From contig NZ_CP132911.1 of NCBI RefSeq assembly GCF_036320485.1, positions 1,674,001 through 1,738,000 on the forward strand: a stretch of DNA of 64,000 nucleotides, read 5' to 3'. This DNA comes from Dyella sp. A6. GTDB lineage: Bacteria; Pseudomonadota; Gammaproteobacteria; Xanthomonadales; Rhodanobacteraceae. Below the pieces are notes generated by a model, which worked only from the letters and a program-made list of their open reading frames with translations, did not search any database and was not told the origin of the DNA. The translations under genes and the position numbers were made by a program. Each line of letters starts with the position of its first letter. The first letter of the stretch is position 1. Below are positions 20,242 to 29,465 of the stretch, one piece after another.

Positions 20242-22707
20242 TCAGTGTCCGGCTACGTGCGTGTTTGATGTCGTTGTCCTCACGGGCGCCGGCTTCCCAC
20301 TCCCTTTGCGGTTTTCGTAGAAATTGGACAGCCATTCTTCGGGCTTGAGCTCGTCCATGGAGACGCTCAATGTCCGGGCGCGTTCGCGCAGAACGCGATG
20401 CATGATGTCGATGTTGTCGGTGGATGCCGAAATGACGGAGAGCGCGTCGTCCATGCCGCGCAGGTTGAGCTGGCATACCGACGACGCATGCCCTTGCTTG
20501 ACGAGAAAACAGCGCGAGCGTTCGTCCAGGCTGACAATGACCTGGTATTCCGCTTCGGTAAGCTTGAGCCCGTCGATGTAATCGTCACGGCTGGCGTTGG
20601 GATTGGGCAGAAGGATCATGGTGGCCGTCTGCTCGATGAGGGCCGCGGCGATGTCACTCGCAAGAGCATCCTCCGGACTCTGCGTTGCGAAGATGCCCAG
20701 GCCATTCTGCTTGCGGATGGTCTTCTGCTTGTTTTTCGCGAACTCCTTCAGGCCGCCCTTGCCATCGAGAATTTTCCAGAACTCATCCATCACGTAGATG
20801 AGCGGCCGTCCGTCGATCAGTGCTTCCAGGCGGTGGATCAGGTAGTTGATGACCGGTGCGCGTACTTCCGAGTTCTCGATTAGTTCGGTGTAGTCGAACC
20901 CGATGATGTTTGCCTTCTCCAGGTCGATCGTGTCGACCGGGTTGTCGAAGACCCAGCCCAGCGAATTGCCTGCGGTCCATTTGCGCAGTCGCATGAACAA
21001 ACCGTCGTCGCCCATGTTGGGAAGGCTTTTCTGGAAGTTGGTCAGTGTCCGCAAGCGCATGGGCGTGTCGAGAATGGCTTCCACGGCCCGGAAGATGTCA
21101 TCTTCTTCACGTGCGCTGTAGACACTTTTGCCAGCCAGCACCTTGACCAGTTCAGCCAGAAACTGCACGTTGGCCTCTGTGCTCTCGCACTGGAACGGGT
21201 TGAAACCCGTGGGCTGGCCGTTTTCCAGGGCCAGGTAGTTGCCGCCACAAGCGCGCACGAAAATCTCGGCACCGCGATCCTTGTCGAAGAAGAAGATGGT
21301 GGGCGAGGGCTTGAGCTTCTGCACCTGGCTGAGCAGGAAGTTGATCAGCGCGGTCTTGCCGGTGCCGGATTTGCCGATCACCATGGTGTTGGCGATGGCC
21401 TTTTCGCCGAGCGAATTTTCGGCCGGGTGCGTCGCATGGAAATTGAAGTAGTAGGGCTGACCATTGGTGGTCTGTAGTGTCGTGACACAGTCACCCCAGG
21501 GATTGTTCTCCTTCTTGCCGGTAGCGAAGTTGTGCAGCGGAGAAAGCCCAAGAAAGTTAAGCGAACTGACATTGGCCAGCCGTGTGCGGAACTTCCAGTT
21601 TCCGGGTAGCTGCGAGTAGAAAGATGCGGTGACGGCCAGGTCCTCCTTCACCGAGACGAAGCCTGCATTCGAGAGTTCGGCGCGGGTGGTGGCTATCTGC
21701 TGGGCGAGTGCGGCCTGGCTTGCCGCATAGACTGCGATGGTGAAGTGGTATTCGCCCAGTACGAAATTGCCGGAGGCAAGCTCGTCCATGGCCTGATCCA
21801 GTTCGGCGATCTGGCTGAAGGCCTTGTCGCCCGAGGAGATCATCATGCCTTTCGTGCGCTCAAGGGCTTTCAGCGCGTCGTGTCGCCCCATCGGGCTGAA
21901 CGAATGGGTGATGACGTATTCGAGGTCGAGATACTTCAAACCGTTGAGGATGCCGGGATAGGTGCCATCGGTGTATTCCTTGATGTTGAGGATGGCGCCG
22001 AAGTGGTTGGTCCCGTCGGGGGAGGTGAGCACGTAGTCGCCACTCTTTTTCGAGAACCGGTGCTTGCTGACTGGGAGATAGCTGTAGACCGGCGCATCGA
22101 GAACCGGTACCGATTCGTCGATACGGTTGACCAGATAGCCGAAGAACTCGAGTGTCTCGGAGAACACGATGCCGTTTTCGGCTTCGTACATGCCAAGACG
22201 GTAAGGCGCATAATCCTTCAGCACGGCCTCTACATTGCCTGCCAGTTCCTGCACTTTCTCGACTGCCTGGTTCTGCTCGGCCTCGAGGCGTCCGATATCA
22301 GCCGATTTTTCGACCAGACGCTTTCCGCCCACGATAGGGCGGTAGATCATGGTCAGATAAAGCTCGTTCTGCATGATCTTCTGCGTGGACAAGGCCTGGA
22401 AGTAGGTGTCCGACAACTGCTGGTTGAACGCCTGATCGAAATGGCTGTGCTCCTTGACACGGCGTCTCCTGCGTACGTCATGAACCCAGAACGCGACATT
22501 GACGAAATCGGGCGCCCGCAAGGTCTGAAGCATGCGGTTGAAGGTATTGTGGCGATGCTCGATATCCCACTCCTCGCGACCCACGAAAGGCAGCCCGCCG
22601 AGACGCCAGACCAGCAGGAAATCGCCACCGGTCGTCTTCAAGACCGTTGGTGAAACGTGCGTCGAGATGGGAATGAATTCGCTGATCGGAGTGTCCGGGT
22701 TGAACAT
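20242..22707 (-). CDS. virB4: VirB4 T4SS ATPase
   Basis: An 821-residue ATPase that energises pilus assembly and substrate transfer at the inner membrane. Walker A is MVIGKSGTGKTALINFLLSQ (about residues 440-458); a Walker B-like LIYVMDEFWKIL lies about 190 residues later and is followed by IFATQSPEDAL. The N-terminal CagE-type region includes RREEWD-like and FNRMLQTLRAPDFVNVAFWV segments. ATG 22707 is used; a TTG two codons upstream is also open. Length is usual. It is followed after 32 nt by virB5. Confidence 0.95.
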   Translation of the reverse strand: MFNPDTPISEFIPISTHVSPTVLKTTGGDFLLVWRLGGLPFVGREEWDIEHRHNTFNRMLQTLRAPDFVNVAFWVHDVRRRRRVKEHSHFDQAFNQQLSDTYFQALSTQKIMQNELYLTMIYRPIVGGKRLVEKSADIGRLEAEQNQAVEKVQELAGNVEAVLKDYAPYRLGMYEAENGIVFSETLEFFGYLVNRIDESVPVLDAPVYSYLPVSKHRFSKKSGDYVLTSPDGTNHFGAILNIKEYTDGTYPGILNGLKYLDLEYVITHSFSPMGRHDALKALERTKGMMISSGDKAFSQIAELDQAMDELASGNFVLGEYHFTIAVYAASQAALAQQIATTRAELSNAGFVSVKEDLAVTASFYSQLPGNWKFRTRLANVSSLNFLGLSPLHNFATGKKENNPWGDCVTTLQTTNGQPYYFNFHATHPAENSLGEKAIANTMVIGKSGTGKTALINFLLSQVQKLKPSPTIFFFDKDRGAEIFVRACGGNYLALENGQPTGFNPFQCESTEANVQFLAELVKVLAGKSVYSAREEDDIFRAVEAILDTPMRLRTLTNFQKSLPNMGDDGLFMRLRKWTAGNSLGWVFDNPVDTIDLEKANIIGFDYTELIENSEVRAPVINYLIHRLEALIDGRPLIYVMDEFWKILDGKGGLKEFAKNKQKTIRKQNGLGIFATQSPEDALASDIAAALIEQTATMILLPNPNASRDDYIDGLKLTEAEYQVIVSLDERSRCFLVKQGHASSVCQLNLRGMDDALSVISASTDNIDIMHRVLRERARTLSVSMDELKPEEWLSNFYENRKGSGKPAPVRTTTSNTHVAGH

Positions 22708-22758
22708 GTGCAATACCGGTTGGGTTTATGTCATGACCTGCACATGGCAGGTGCTTTG

Positions 22759-23064
22759 TTATTTGCCGTTGCGATGCCCTCGATAGCTGTTGGGCGTGAA
22801 CACCCACATGCCATCGTTTTCCCGCAGGTTCCGAACGCGTGTACGGAACTGCATGCGGAGGCCGAGCAACCTGAAGATCATTTCGTCGCGCTTCGCCATC
22901 TGCCGCATGACAAAGATCACGACCGGAAGCAGCAGCAGAAAGAAGAGATTGAAATACAGCGCCAGCAGCATGCACGCGCCCGCTCCCATGAAAAACGGTA
23001 CGTAAGGCACGCCCATGAACATGGGCGGGCGCGTACAGCCACGGAATAGCGCGTTCTTATGCAT
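22759..23064 (-). CDS. virB3: VirB3 inner-membrane T4SS protein
   Basis: A 101-residue protein with two adjacent membrane segments (GVPYVPFFMGAGACMLLALY and FFLLLLPVVIFVMRQM) and the typical start FRGCTRPPMFMGVP. VirB3 works with VirB4 in the inner-membrane complex. Its start overlaps the virB2 stop by eight bases, so the two are probably translationally coupled. Length and position between virB2 and virB4 are as expected. Confidence 0.9.
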   Translation of the reverse strand: MHKNALFRGCTRPPMFMGVPYVPFFMGAGACMLLALYFNLFFLLLLPVVIFVMRQMAKRDEMIFRLLGLRMQFRTRVRNLRENDGMWVFTPNSYRGHRNGK

Positions 23065-23491
23065 AGTGAATCAGCAGGTGTCGAGCCAAATCCGCATAGT
23101 TGTTGATGAAGTGGGTCACCATGGTCGTCGGAGCCGAACAGGCGCTGCTGCCCGCGCTGTTGCTTAGGAACATCTTGGCGATCTGGCCGGCTGCCCCGAT
23201 CAGAATGGCGCCGATCAACACAGGTGCCACCTCGCTGATACGCGCGTGGGCGAAGGCAACTTTGTAGCCGGTGAAGATGATGGCGATGGTTACGACAATG
23301 ATCGAAACGGCATTCAATACGGTGTCGACATTGTTGAAAAAACCGCAGGTCGTGGTAGCCGTATCGCTGGCTGTCTGGGCCAGTGCCATGCCAGGGATAA
23401 GCAGCAGAACAAGCATTGCTCGCCATGCAAATGCGACCGAGGATTGGCTCGACTGATGCTTGGATGTGCTGGAGATAATGTTCGGCGTCAT
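23057..23491 (-). CDS. virB2: VirB2 major pilin
   Basis: A 144-residue pilin precursor. The ATG at 23491 is preceded by AAAGGAA; the frame upstream is open but lacks support. A long leader ends near LLLIPGMALA, followed by QTASD as the probable mature start. Two membrane segments follow (ISIIVVTIAIIFTGYKVAFA-like and VLIGAILIGAAGQIAKMFL), as in VirB2/TrbC pilins. The C-terminal extension of about 35 residues (SACSAPTTMVTHFINNYA...) is longer than in Agrobacterium VirB2, which is also seen in X-T4SS systems. Confidence 0.85.
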   Translation of the reverse strand: MTPNIISSTSKHQSSQSSVAFAWRAMLVLLLIPGMALAQTASDTATTTCGFFNNVDTVLNAVSIIVVTIAIIFTGYKVAFAHARISEVAPVLIGAILIGAAGQIAKMFLSNSAGSSACSAPTTMVTHFINNYADLARHLLIHYA

Positions 23492-23648
23492 CTTGATGGA
23501 TTCCTTTCGGTAGGCGGTAGAAGCAAGGGAGTCGCCCTTCGGCGAATACCTTGGAGTTGCATCCTGCTCAGTGGCGTGTGTCGAGTCGTGTGATTTCTGG
23601 GGTTTCCTGTGCCCGATGCCGTGCATGGCCGCACTAGACGAGCGAGCC

Positions 23649-24503
23649 TCAGAAAACAAAGGCGCTGTCCCTCCCCTCGGCTGGATGATCGATATGTTTG
23701 GACGGCTTTTCGTGCTTGGGTTGCATGGTCGAGCCGAATGATGTGCCGGATACCGTCACGCGCGGAACGAAGGGTCCCTGCGCGTCAGGCTTTGCGTTGA
23801 CAGGGGGCGGGGAGAGCGGTTTCGTTTGCGCTTTGCCGGTTGCCGTGACTGATGCCTGCTGCCGAGGTGCTGGGGGCGCCAGGGTGGGAGTGCTTTTCGC
23901 GTAACCCTCGACGAGGGTATCGGTCAGGGTGTCGAGTGCCATGCTGCGTATCGCAATACGGTAGGCCGAGCTGCCCGCGTGTGGCATGGGTCGGGCCCTG
24001 TTGGCGATGACTGCAGTCTGTCGCAACGGAATAGCCTGAGCCGGCGGGCGAGTATCGGCGGCGGCAAGACCACGGCGAATGGACTCATAGACTTTGCGCA
24101 CGTAACCGTCATGGAAACCGGTTGCGAAGTTGCCCGAGTAATAGCAACTGAATGCCTTGCCCCAGTCTTGATCGGACCGGGCATAACACTGGTACAGGAT
24201 GCGCGACCCGACGGCCATGTTCAGACAAGGGTCGAAGACCTGGCTGAGTGAATTCAAGCCATAGCGCGCGAGATTGGCACGATTGATCTGGGTGATTCCA
24301 AGGGAATAGTTGTAACCCCTGGACTCCAGCATGCGGACTGTTGCCTCGGCTTCGCCAAGACTCGTTGGTTGATGGGCAAGTCGGGCACCGACGACGCCGA
24401 TCGCAAAGGGGTTGCCACTCGATTCGACATTGATGAGATGGCTCATTACCTGGGCCGGGACCTCCAGGTTCGGACAGCTTGTCGGTGGTATGGCGGGTAA
24501 CAT
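23649..24503 (-). CDS. virB1: VirB1 lytic transglycosylase
   Basis: A 284-residue SLT-type transglycosylase that opens peptidoglycan for T4SS assembly. The catalytic glutamate lies in HLINVESSGNPFAIG (about residue 27), followed by SLGITQINRANLARYG, FDPCLNMAVGSRIL and SCYYSGNF, the usual lysozyme-fold motifs. The C-terminal part (about 170-284) is proline-rich and low in complexity. No conventional signal peptide is visible at the N-terminus, so export would need another route or a different start. It follows virB11 by 31 nt. Confidence 0.9.
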   Translation of the reverse strand: MLPAIPPTSCPNLEVPAQVMSHLINVESSGNPFAIGVVGARLAHQPTSLGEAEATVRMLESRGYNYSLGITQINRANLARYGLNSLSQVFDPCLNMAVGSRILYQCYARSDQDWGKAFSCYYSGNFATGFHDGYVRKVYESIRRGLAAADTRPPAQAIPLRQTAVIANRARPMPHAGSSAYRIAIRSMALDTLTDTLVEGYAKSTPTLAPPAPRQQASVTATGKAQTKPLSPPPVNAKPDAQGPFVPRVTVSGTSFGSTMQPKHEKPSKHIDHPAEGRDSAFVF

Positions 24504-24534
24504 CAGTCAGCCTCTTTGGTCTTGCGTCGACACA

Positions 24535-25578
24535 TCAGGACTTGCCGTCTGCATGTTGCCGGGCGGGGTCGAAATCGATTCCTGTGATGTAGCGCTGTCC
24601 TTGGTGTGCCTTGATGTGAACGACCACGTCTATGGTCATCATCAGCAGTCGCTTGATGGTGTCGAAATCGAGACCGGCACCTTCGGTCGATGCCTTGACC
24701 ATCAGGGCTAGCTGATCCCAGGTCTGCCAGGTGCTTCCGGCATGGCAACTGGTGATGGAACCAGGGTGTCCCGAGGCGCAATTGCGGATGAAGTAGAACG
24801 ACTCGTCGCCGCGAAGTTCGGCAAGAATGATGCGGTCCGGCTTCATGCGAAGACAGGCTTCCATGCAGCTTTTCGCCGTGACATTGCTGGTGCTCTGTCC
24901 GCCTTTGGAATACAGCAGGTGAACGACGTTCGGCTGCTCGATGAAAAGCTCCCGGGCATCCTCAATGGTGATTAGACGCTCTTCAGCGGGAATGTGGCGG
25001 ACCAGCGATTTCATGAACGTGGTCTTTCCACTTCCGGTAGAGCCTGATACGACAATGTTCTTCTTGTGGACGACGGCCATCCTGAAGAAGTCGGCGTATT
25101 TGCGGTCGGACTTCAGTGCGACCAGTTCACGGTCATGTACGCTTATTGCGTGTGTGTCCTCGACAATCTGGTCGAAGAATCCGTCTGTCTCGTATTGCGC
25201 CAACGTACGGGTATGCCGGGAGGGCAGGCGGATCGTGATCGACACGTTCCCGGCCTCGCAAGCCGGCGGGATCACGAACTGGGCGCGCTGGCCGGTCGGG
25301 AAGGTGAGGGACACGACCGGGTCGGCATCAGTGATGCGTTGTCCGGTATTGCTTTCGTTCACGACGGCGGTGCAGAAATGCCGCGCACGTTCGAAGGTCA
25401 GGTCGGGAACATCCACACGTGTCCATCCGCTGCGGGTTTCGAGATAAAGCTCACCCGGTCGGTTGATGCAGATTTCGGTGACATCCGGCGATGTCATGAA
25501 TTCGCGCACGCCCAATACCTCGTACTGGTAGTCGAGGAATTCGTTGGAGATTTCGGTGCTGGCGGTTGCTTCGTCCAT
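24535..25578 (-). CDS. virB11: VirB11 hexameric ATPase
   Basis: A 347-residue traffic ATPase at the inner-membrane base of the channel. The ATG at 25578 gives the usual length; an upstream start would overlap virB10. The N-terminal domain carries VTEICINRPGELYLETRSGW. The C-terminal ATPase has VVSGSTGSGKTTFMKSLVRH (Walker A), ERLITIEDARELFI (Asp box), LRMKPDRIILAELRGDE (Walker B) and GHPGSITSCHAGS (His box). All key motifs are present. Confidence 0.95.
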   Translation of the reverse strand: MDEATASTEISNEFLDYQYEVLGVREFMTSPDVTEICINRPGELYLETRSGWTRVDVPDLTFERARHFCTAVVNESNTGQRITDADPVVSLTFPTGQRAQFVIPPACEAGNVSITIRLPSRHTRTLAQYETDGFFDQIVEDTHAISVHDRELVALKSDRKYADFFRMAVVHKKNIVVSGSTGSGKTTFMKSLVRHIPAEERLITIEDARELFIEQPNVVHLLYSKGGQSTSNVTAKSCMEACLRMKPDRIILAELRGDESFYFIRNCASGHPGSITSCHAGSTWQTWDQLALMVKASTEGAGLDFDTIKRLLMMTIDVVVHIKAHQGQRYITGIDFDPARQHADGKS

Positions 25579-25624
25579 GATCCGTGGTTTCTTCGTGAGT
25601 TCCTGTCCTGTCAAAGCCGGCCTT

Positions 25625-26800
25625 TCAAAGTCTCGACGCCACGCTGCTGAAATCGACGTCGCGAGCGACGTAAATATCAACGATGGTTCCCTGGTTGATG
25701 GTTATCGTGACTGGACGGTTGGCTGACCGGCGAACCGCTTGTCCGGCGAGGTCCTGAAGCGTCTGCGCGGTTCGACTCTGGAAGGGTGTCTGGACAACCA
25801 CGCCATTGGATATGCTCGCGGTCGATGGGCCATGCTTTGCAGCCTCATAGGCGAAGCCATCGCTAAGCATGCTGATCAGCAAGGCCGCACTTATCCGGCT
25901 CCCCCAGTGCGAATCCACATAGCCCGGGTATCCCGCTCCACCCAGCGGGTCGATACCCGGACTTTGCATGTCTATGTTGATGCCGCCCGGGGTAATGATG
26001 CGATCCCACAGTACGGCGACACGCGAGCCGTTCGGCACGTTCTGGTACTTGCCAAGCACCTTCGAGCCCTTCGGCAACAGCAGCGTGTGTCCGTCGAAGG
26101 AGTAGATGGGCTCTGTCACCACACACGAGGTGAAGCCGGGTATGTCTGTGATAATGCGGGTTTCCAGCACGCATCGGATATACGTTCCTCGGACCAGCAA
26201 CGTTTCGGGATCCTTGAGTAGATGTGCCTGCGACGGTTTGTCGACAGCGATGGTTGCATCGCTTCCCGGTAGACCAAGGCCTGCCGTGGCATTCTGGATG
26301 GGATTTTCGATCCCGGATTGCCCGTTGCTGTCCATGGCACGACGCTGCAGCAGCGACATGGTCCGGCTGCCGGAACCGTCCCGTCGCGCGGGAAGGGGCG
26401 GCACCGTTGGCACGGTGGGAAGAACAGGAATGGCGTTTGCCTGAACCGGATGGATGACGGGGCTCGGAAGCGGTGGTGGGACCGGTGGTGCCGACGGAAT
26501 GACCAGCGTTTCGGATCGAGGCTTTGGCGGGATGCTGTGATGCGTGGCGCTTTTGATGAGCCAGAAGCCGAGCAGCAGAAGCAGTGCAACCACAACGGCC
26601 AGGAAATAGAGTGCGCGTCGATTCATACGCGCAAGTTCGGCTGATTTCAGAACGGGCGCGCCTGCATCCAGGTCTGGTTCCTGCTCCTGTTGATGCCGGT
26701 TGGAGTAGGGGTTGTCTGCCAGCGGATCTTGATTTCCCTGGCTGGCTGCATGACCGGCGTCGTGCTCGCTTCCGTTCGGTGGTGTCGTGTTCGTGCTCAC
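25625..26800 (-). CDS. virB10: VirB10 core-complex protein
   Basis: A 391-residue protein that spans both membranes in the T4SS core complex. It has a polar cytoplasmic N-terminus (about 1-60), one membrane helix (ALYFLAVVVALLLLLGFWLI, about 63-82), a proline-rich periplasmic stretch (about 95-140) and a C-terminal TrbI/VirB10 domain with GTYIRCVLETRI, FTSCVVTEPIYSFDG and LLPKGSKVLGKY. The start is a GTG overlapping the virB9 stop (GTGA). Length is normal. Confidence 0.95.
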   Translation of the reverse strand: MSTNTTPPNGSEHDAGHAASQGNQDPLADNPYSNRHQQEQEPDLDAGAPVLKSAELARMNRRALYFLAVVVALLLLLGFWLIKSATHHSIPPKPRSETLVIPSAPPVPPPLPSPVIHPVQANAIPVLPTVPTVPPLPARRDGSGSRTMSLLQRRAMDSNGQSGIENPIQNATAGLGLPGSDATIAVDKPSQAHLLKDPETLLVRGTYIRCVLETRIITDIPGFTSCVVTEPIYSFDGHTLLLPKGSKVLGKYQNVPNGSRVAVLWDRIITPGGINIDMQSPGIDPLGGAGYPGYVDSHWGSRISAALLISMLSDGFAYEAAKHGPSTASISNGVVVQTPFQSRTAQTLQDLAGQAVRRSANRPVTITINQGTIVDIYVARDVDFSSVASRL

Positions 26801-27564
26801 GGTGCTGTGTTCCTTCTCAGACCCACGACATCGTCGCCATGGCGTATGACCAGATACGGATATGTCCCGTGGACGATGATCGTGTTGCCCTTCACCGTCG
26901 TATTCACGACCTCATCGCTTCCACCCACGTGTTCACGCATGTAGACAGCCGGAAAATTCCCGGTCGGGAACTGCTTCATGTCGCTCATCTTGATGTAGGT
27001 GAAGCGACCGTCGTCGTAGACGTTGACTGGTATCAGCCATGCTGCCTTGGTGTCGCGTGTCGCGTAGTCGTAGCTGAAGTTGTAGGAACGACCCTTGACC
27101 AGATGGGTATTGAGTTCGGAGGGCTTGGCAACCTTGTTCGAGGCATCCGAAAAGACAGCATTGGCAGGGTAGGTAAAAGTGATCTTGTACTGGACGCCCG
27201 CACGCTTGGCCTGCTCCAGCGACTTCCAGTCGGTAGCGACAACCTTCAGTTCGAAGATATAGGCATGGGTTGCCGTGCGGATCATCATGTCGGTATCCAC
27301 ATCGACGTTCCGCGGCTTGATATAGAAGACGTTCGCCCTGCGCGTCAGGTTCCAGCCAGCACTGAAACCGGTGCTGTAATCGAGAACCTTTTCGCTTGGG
27401 CTGAGCACGATCTGGGTCGTGATACCGAGCCCTGTGCGTACCTCGTAGATGTGATCCGGTATGTATTGGTATTGCTGAACTGCCTGAGCCGACGCTGCAG
27501 GCGGAATGATGGACGATGATGCACCAACCGCACCAAGCAGCAGAAGGAAAGATGCCCGCTTCAT
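26797..27564 (-). CDS. virB9: VirB9 core-complex protein
   Basis: A 255-residue periplasmic/outer-membrane core protein that forms a ring with VirB7 and VirB10. It has a signal peptide (FLLLLGAVGASSSIIPPAASA) and the family sequence YEVRTGLGITTQIVLSPSEK at the N-terminus, with the VirB7-binding C-terminal part including YNFSYDYATRDTKAAWLIPV and VYDDGRFTYIKM. Its ends overlap virB8 and virB10 by four bases each, showing a tightly packed operon. Confidence 0.95.
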   Translation of the reverse strand: MKRASFLLLLGAVGASSSIIPPAASAQAVQQYQYIPDHIYEVRTGLGITTQIVLSPSEKVLDYSTGFSAGWNLTRRANVFYIKPRNVDVDTDMMIRTATHAYIFELKVVATDWKSLEQAKRAGVQYKITFTYPANAVFSDASNKVAKPSELNTHLVKGRSYNFSYDYATRDTKAAWLIPVNVYDDGRFTYIKMSDMKQFPTGNFPAVYMREHVGGSDEVVNTTVKGNTIIVHGTYPYLVIRHGDDVVGLRRNTAP

Positions 27565-28448
27565 TGGCGTTGCTCCGTGCCGCTTACGGTATTCGTTGCA
27601 TCTCTAGGAGCACCTGTTTCCTGTGTAACCGATGAGTCAACGGATGATGGATGGCTCGTATCGCCGGACGATGGAGAGGCGGGAGGCTCCGCCAATGGCG
27701 TAGCCTCATGAGGCGCCGGTGGCGTCGTGTCGTAATCGTTGTCGACCCGGTAGGAGGTCACCTGGAAACCGAGCGGATTTTCTATCCTCGCCTGATCGCT
27801 CATCTGCAGGTCGGGCTTGTAGGCAAACATCATGGTGGCGATCTTGTTGTCGATGGGGTGAAGAGCCCCACTGGCCTCATCGTAGAGACTGCGCTGAAAC
27901 CGCACGGTCGCTCCCTTGGGCGTCCGGTTCGGCCCGGATCCCATCAGAACGATGCTGAGAATCTTGATGCGTATCGCACGCTTTCGGCCGTATTTTTGGT
28001 ATGGCCCATCGGGGTTCTGCGGAGATACCCAGCGACGATAGGCCATGGCCACACCGGGTGAAGCCATGGTCAGAACGGTCGACCAGTCATGCATGGCGAT
28101 GGTCGACAGGTCATATGATTCACGCGCGAGAACGAAGTGCGCGACATTGCTTCGGTTGATCGCATCGTTGGTGGTGATGTGACGACTGGCAAAGTCGTTG
28201 GTGAGTCGTGCCAGTGAGCTGGTCCCGGTATAGGCGTCGGCCATGACGACATATGGCACCTTCTGCTTCAGTGGCAGCATGTAGAAGTAGCCGCCGATCA
28301 GTATCAGGGCGAGCATGATGGCGCTGAATGCCACGATCCATGCGCGCCGCTCGCTTCGCTTGGCGATATCCGCGATGGTCAATTCGAAATTGACGGATTT
28401 GGCCAGGGCCCGGTCGGTCTGCGTCGCTTCGATTTTGGGTTTGAGCAT
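27561..28448 (-). CDS. virB8: VirB8 inner-membrane T4SS assembly protein
   Basis: A 295-residue bitopic protein. A short cytoplasmic segment is followed by one membrane helix (WIVAFSAIMLALILIGGYFY, about residues 37-56) and a periplasmic NTF2-like domain with PYVVMADAYTGTSSLARL, FVLARESYDLSTI and RAIRIKILSIVLMG. The C-terminal 60 residues are Pro/Ser/Thr-rich (EATPLAEPPASPSSGDTS) and add length beyond the domain. It starts three bases after the virB7 stop and overlaps virB9 by four. Confidence 0.93.
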   Translation of the reverse strand: MLKPKIEATQTDRALAKSVNFELTIADIAKRSERRAWIVAFSAIMLALILIGGYFYMLPLKQKVPYVVMADAYTGTSSLARLTNDFASRHITTNDAINRSNVAHFVLARESYDLSTIAMHDWSTVLTMASPGVAMAYRRWVSPQNPDGPYQKYGRKRAIRIKILSIVLMGSGPNRTPKGATVRFQRSLYDEASGALHPIDNKIATMMFAYKPDLQMSDQARIENPLGFQVTSYRVDNDYDTTPPAPHEATPLAEPPASPSSGDTSHPSSVDSSVTQETGAPRDATNTVSGTEQRQ

Positions 28449-28451
28449 GGG

Positions 28452-29012
28452 TCAGGTTCCAGAGCGATCGTTCGATTGCGGGCCATGCCCATGGCCGACT
28501 TGCGGAATGGCGTGGTTTGATGCGGTGGGTGTCGGCTTGTTTGCCGGCTCGACCACGATCTGTCTTTCACCGATGGAGATACGCAGGTCTTCGGGGGCGT
28601 AGATGGCATTGAGCTGCGCAGCGGCCACATGGACTCGTGACGTATGGATACCCGAGACTGGTGCGTACAACGTGTAGTCGTACGGCAGGCGATAGGAAAG
28701 TGACATGTTCGTGTCTTTGGCCCAGCGGGTCAGCATGTTCTTGAGTGTGCTGTCCATGGGCGTCGCAAAGTAGACGTATGGCCGCCCTAGTGGAATCGCC
28801 GTAGGCGATGACGGGTAACGATTTACCGGTCTCCACGTGCCGCCGAAATTCTTGGCTGGTGGGGTGCCGCATCCAGCCAGTGCGAATGCGACCAAAAGCA
28901 CACAGGTCAGGCGGCAAAAGCGCGAAAAAGATGACCGTTTCAGGGGAGGCTTAAGAGCACGTTCTTTGCGAACACTATGCGTAGTGCGGCATTGGGAATA
29001 TTCCTGATTCAC
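28452..29012 (-). CDS. virB7: VirB7 outer-membrane lipoprotein with C-terminal N0-like domain
   Basis: A 186-residue protein. GTG 29012 is chosen because GGGAG lies eight bases upstream. A long polar leader precedes a lipoprotein signal (TCVLLVAFALAGC, lipid-modified Cys about residue 48). Classical VirB7 is only about 50 residues; here about 120 residues follow, including MLTRWAKDTNMSLSYRLPYD and VHVAAAQLNAIYAPEDLRIS, which fits the N0 domain present in X. citri VirB7. It is the first gene of the T4SS unit. Confidence 0.85.
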   Translation of the reverse strand: MNQEYSQCRTTHSVRKERALKPPLKRSSFSRFCRLTCVLLVAFALAGCGTPPAKNFGGTWRPVNRYPSSPTAIPLGRPYVYFATPMDSTLKNMLTRWAKDTNMSLSYRLPYDYTLYAPVSGIHTSRVHVAAAQLNAIYAPEDLRISIGERQIVVEPANKPTPTASNHAIPQVGHGHGPQSNDRSGT

Positions 29013-29465
29013 CAATATGACTCCCTGTCCCCTTGTTACCGGTATTTCTGACCCGTATGCATGAAATTCACCGGGCTTCGCTTGTGCCGGCGAAGACTGG
29101 TCATGGCATCACGACGGATGTCTACACGGCGGAGTCAGGTTACTTATTTCAGTGAGTTTGCTCATGTAGGCGTATTCCCTGATTCGGAAGCATGAATACC
29201 TACTTTTGATGTACGTCGCTGTCGACGAACACGTCATCGAAAGCGGAGTCTCGGGATCGACAGCTTTCGCGTCCGTTCAATGTCGTTGTCCCGGATGGCC
29301 TAGCTCCCGGGAAGGTGCAGACAAGACCGAGGCGCCACCCACACCGCTGGCACGCCCGTCCCCGAACCTTGTTTAATAGGCCCATGGCAACCGCCGGGGT
29401 CTTGCAGGCGGTTGCGTCGGTTTCGACAGCAACGCGCTTCGGGGGCGAAGCGCATGGGGAGAACC
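29013..29465. other. Divergent intergenic region: T4SS operon and amidase promoters
   Basis: No gene is seen in this 453-nt stretch between the leftward virB7 and the rightward amidase. It must hold the promoter of the T4SS unit and that of the amidase. GCAACCGCC (29387-29395) and GGCGGTTGC (29407-29415) form a 9-bp inverted repeat with an 11-nt loop about 50 bp before the amidase start, a possible regulatory site. GGGGAG at 29456-29461 is the amidase ribosome binding site. No strong -35/-10 pair was assigned, and virD4 is not here. Confidence 0.5.

Noticed and set aside
18266..29012. Conjugative element (ICE) interpretation of the T4SS
   Set aside because: No relaxase, integrase or partition genes are near, VirB7 is of X-T4SS type and an XVIPCD effector with immunity gene is in the same unit.
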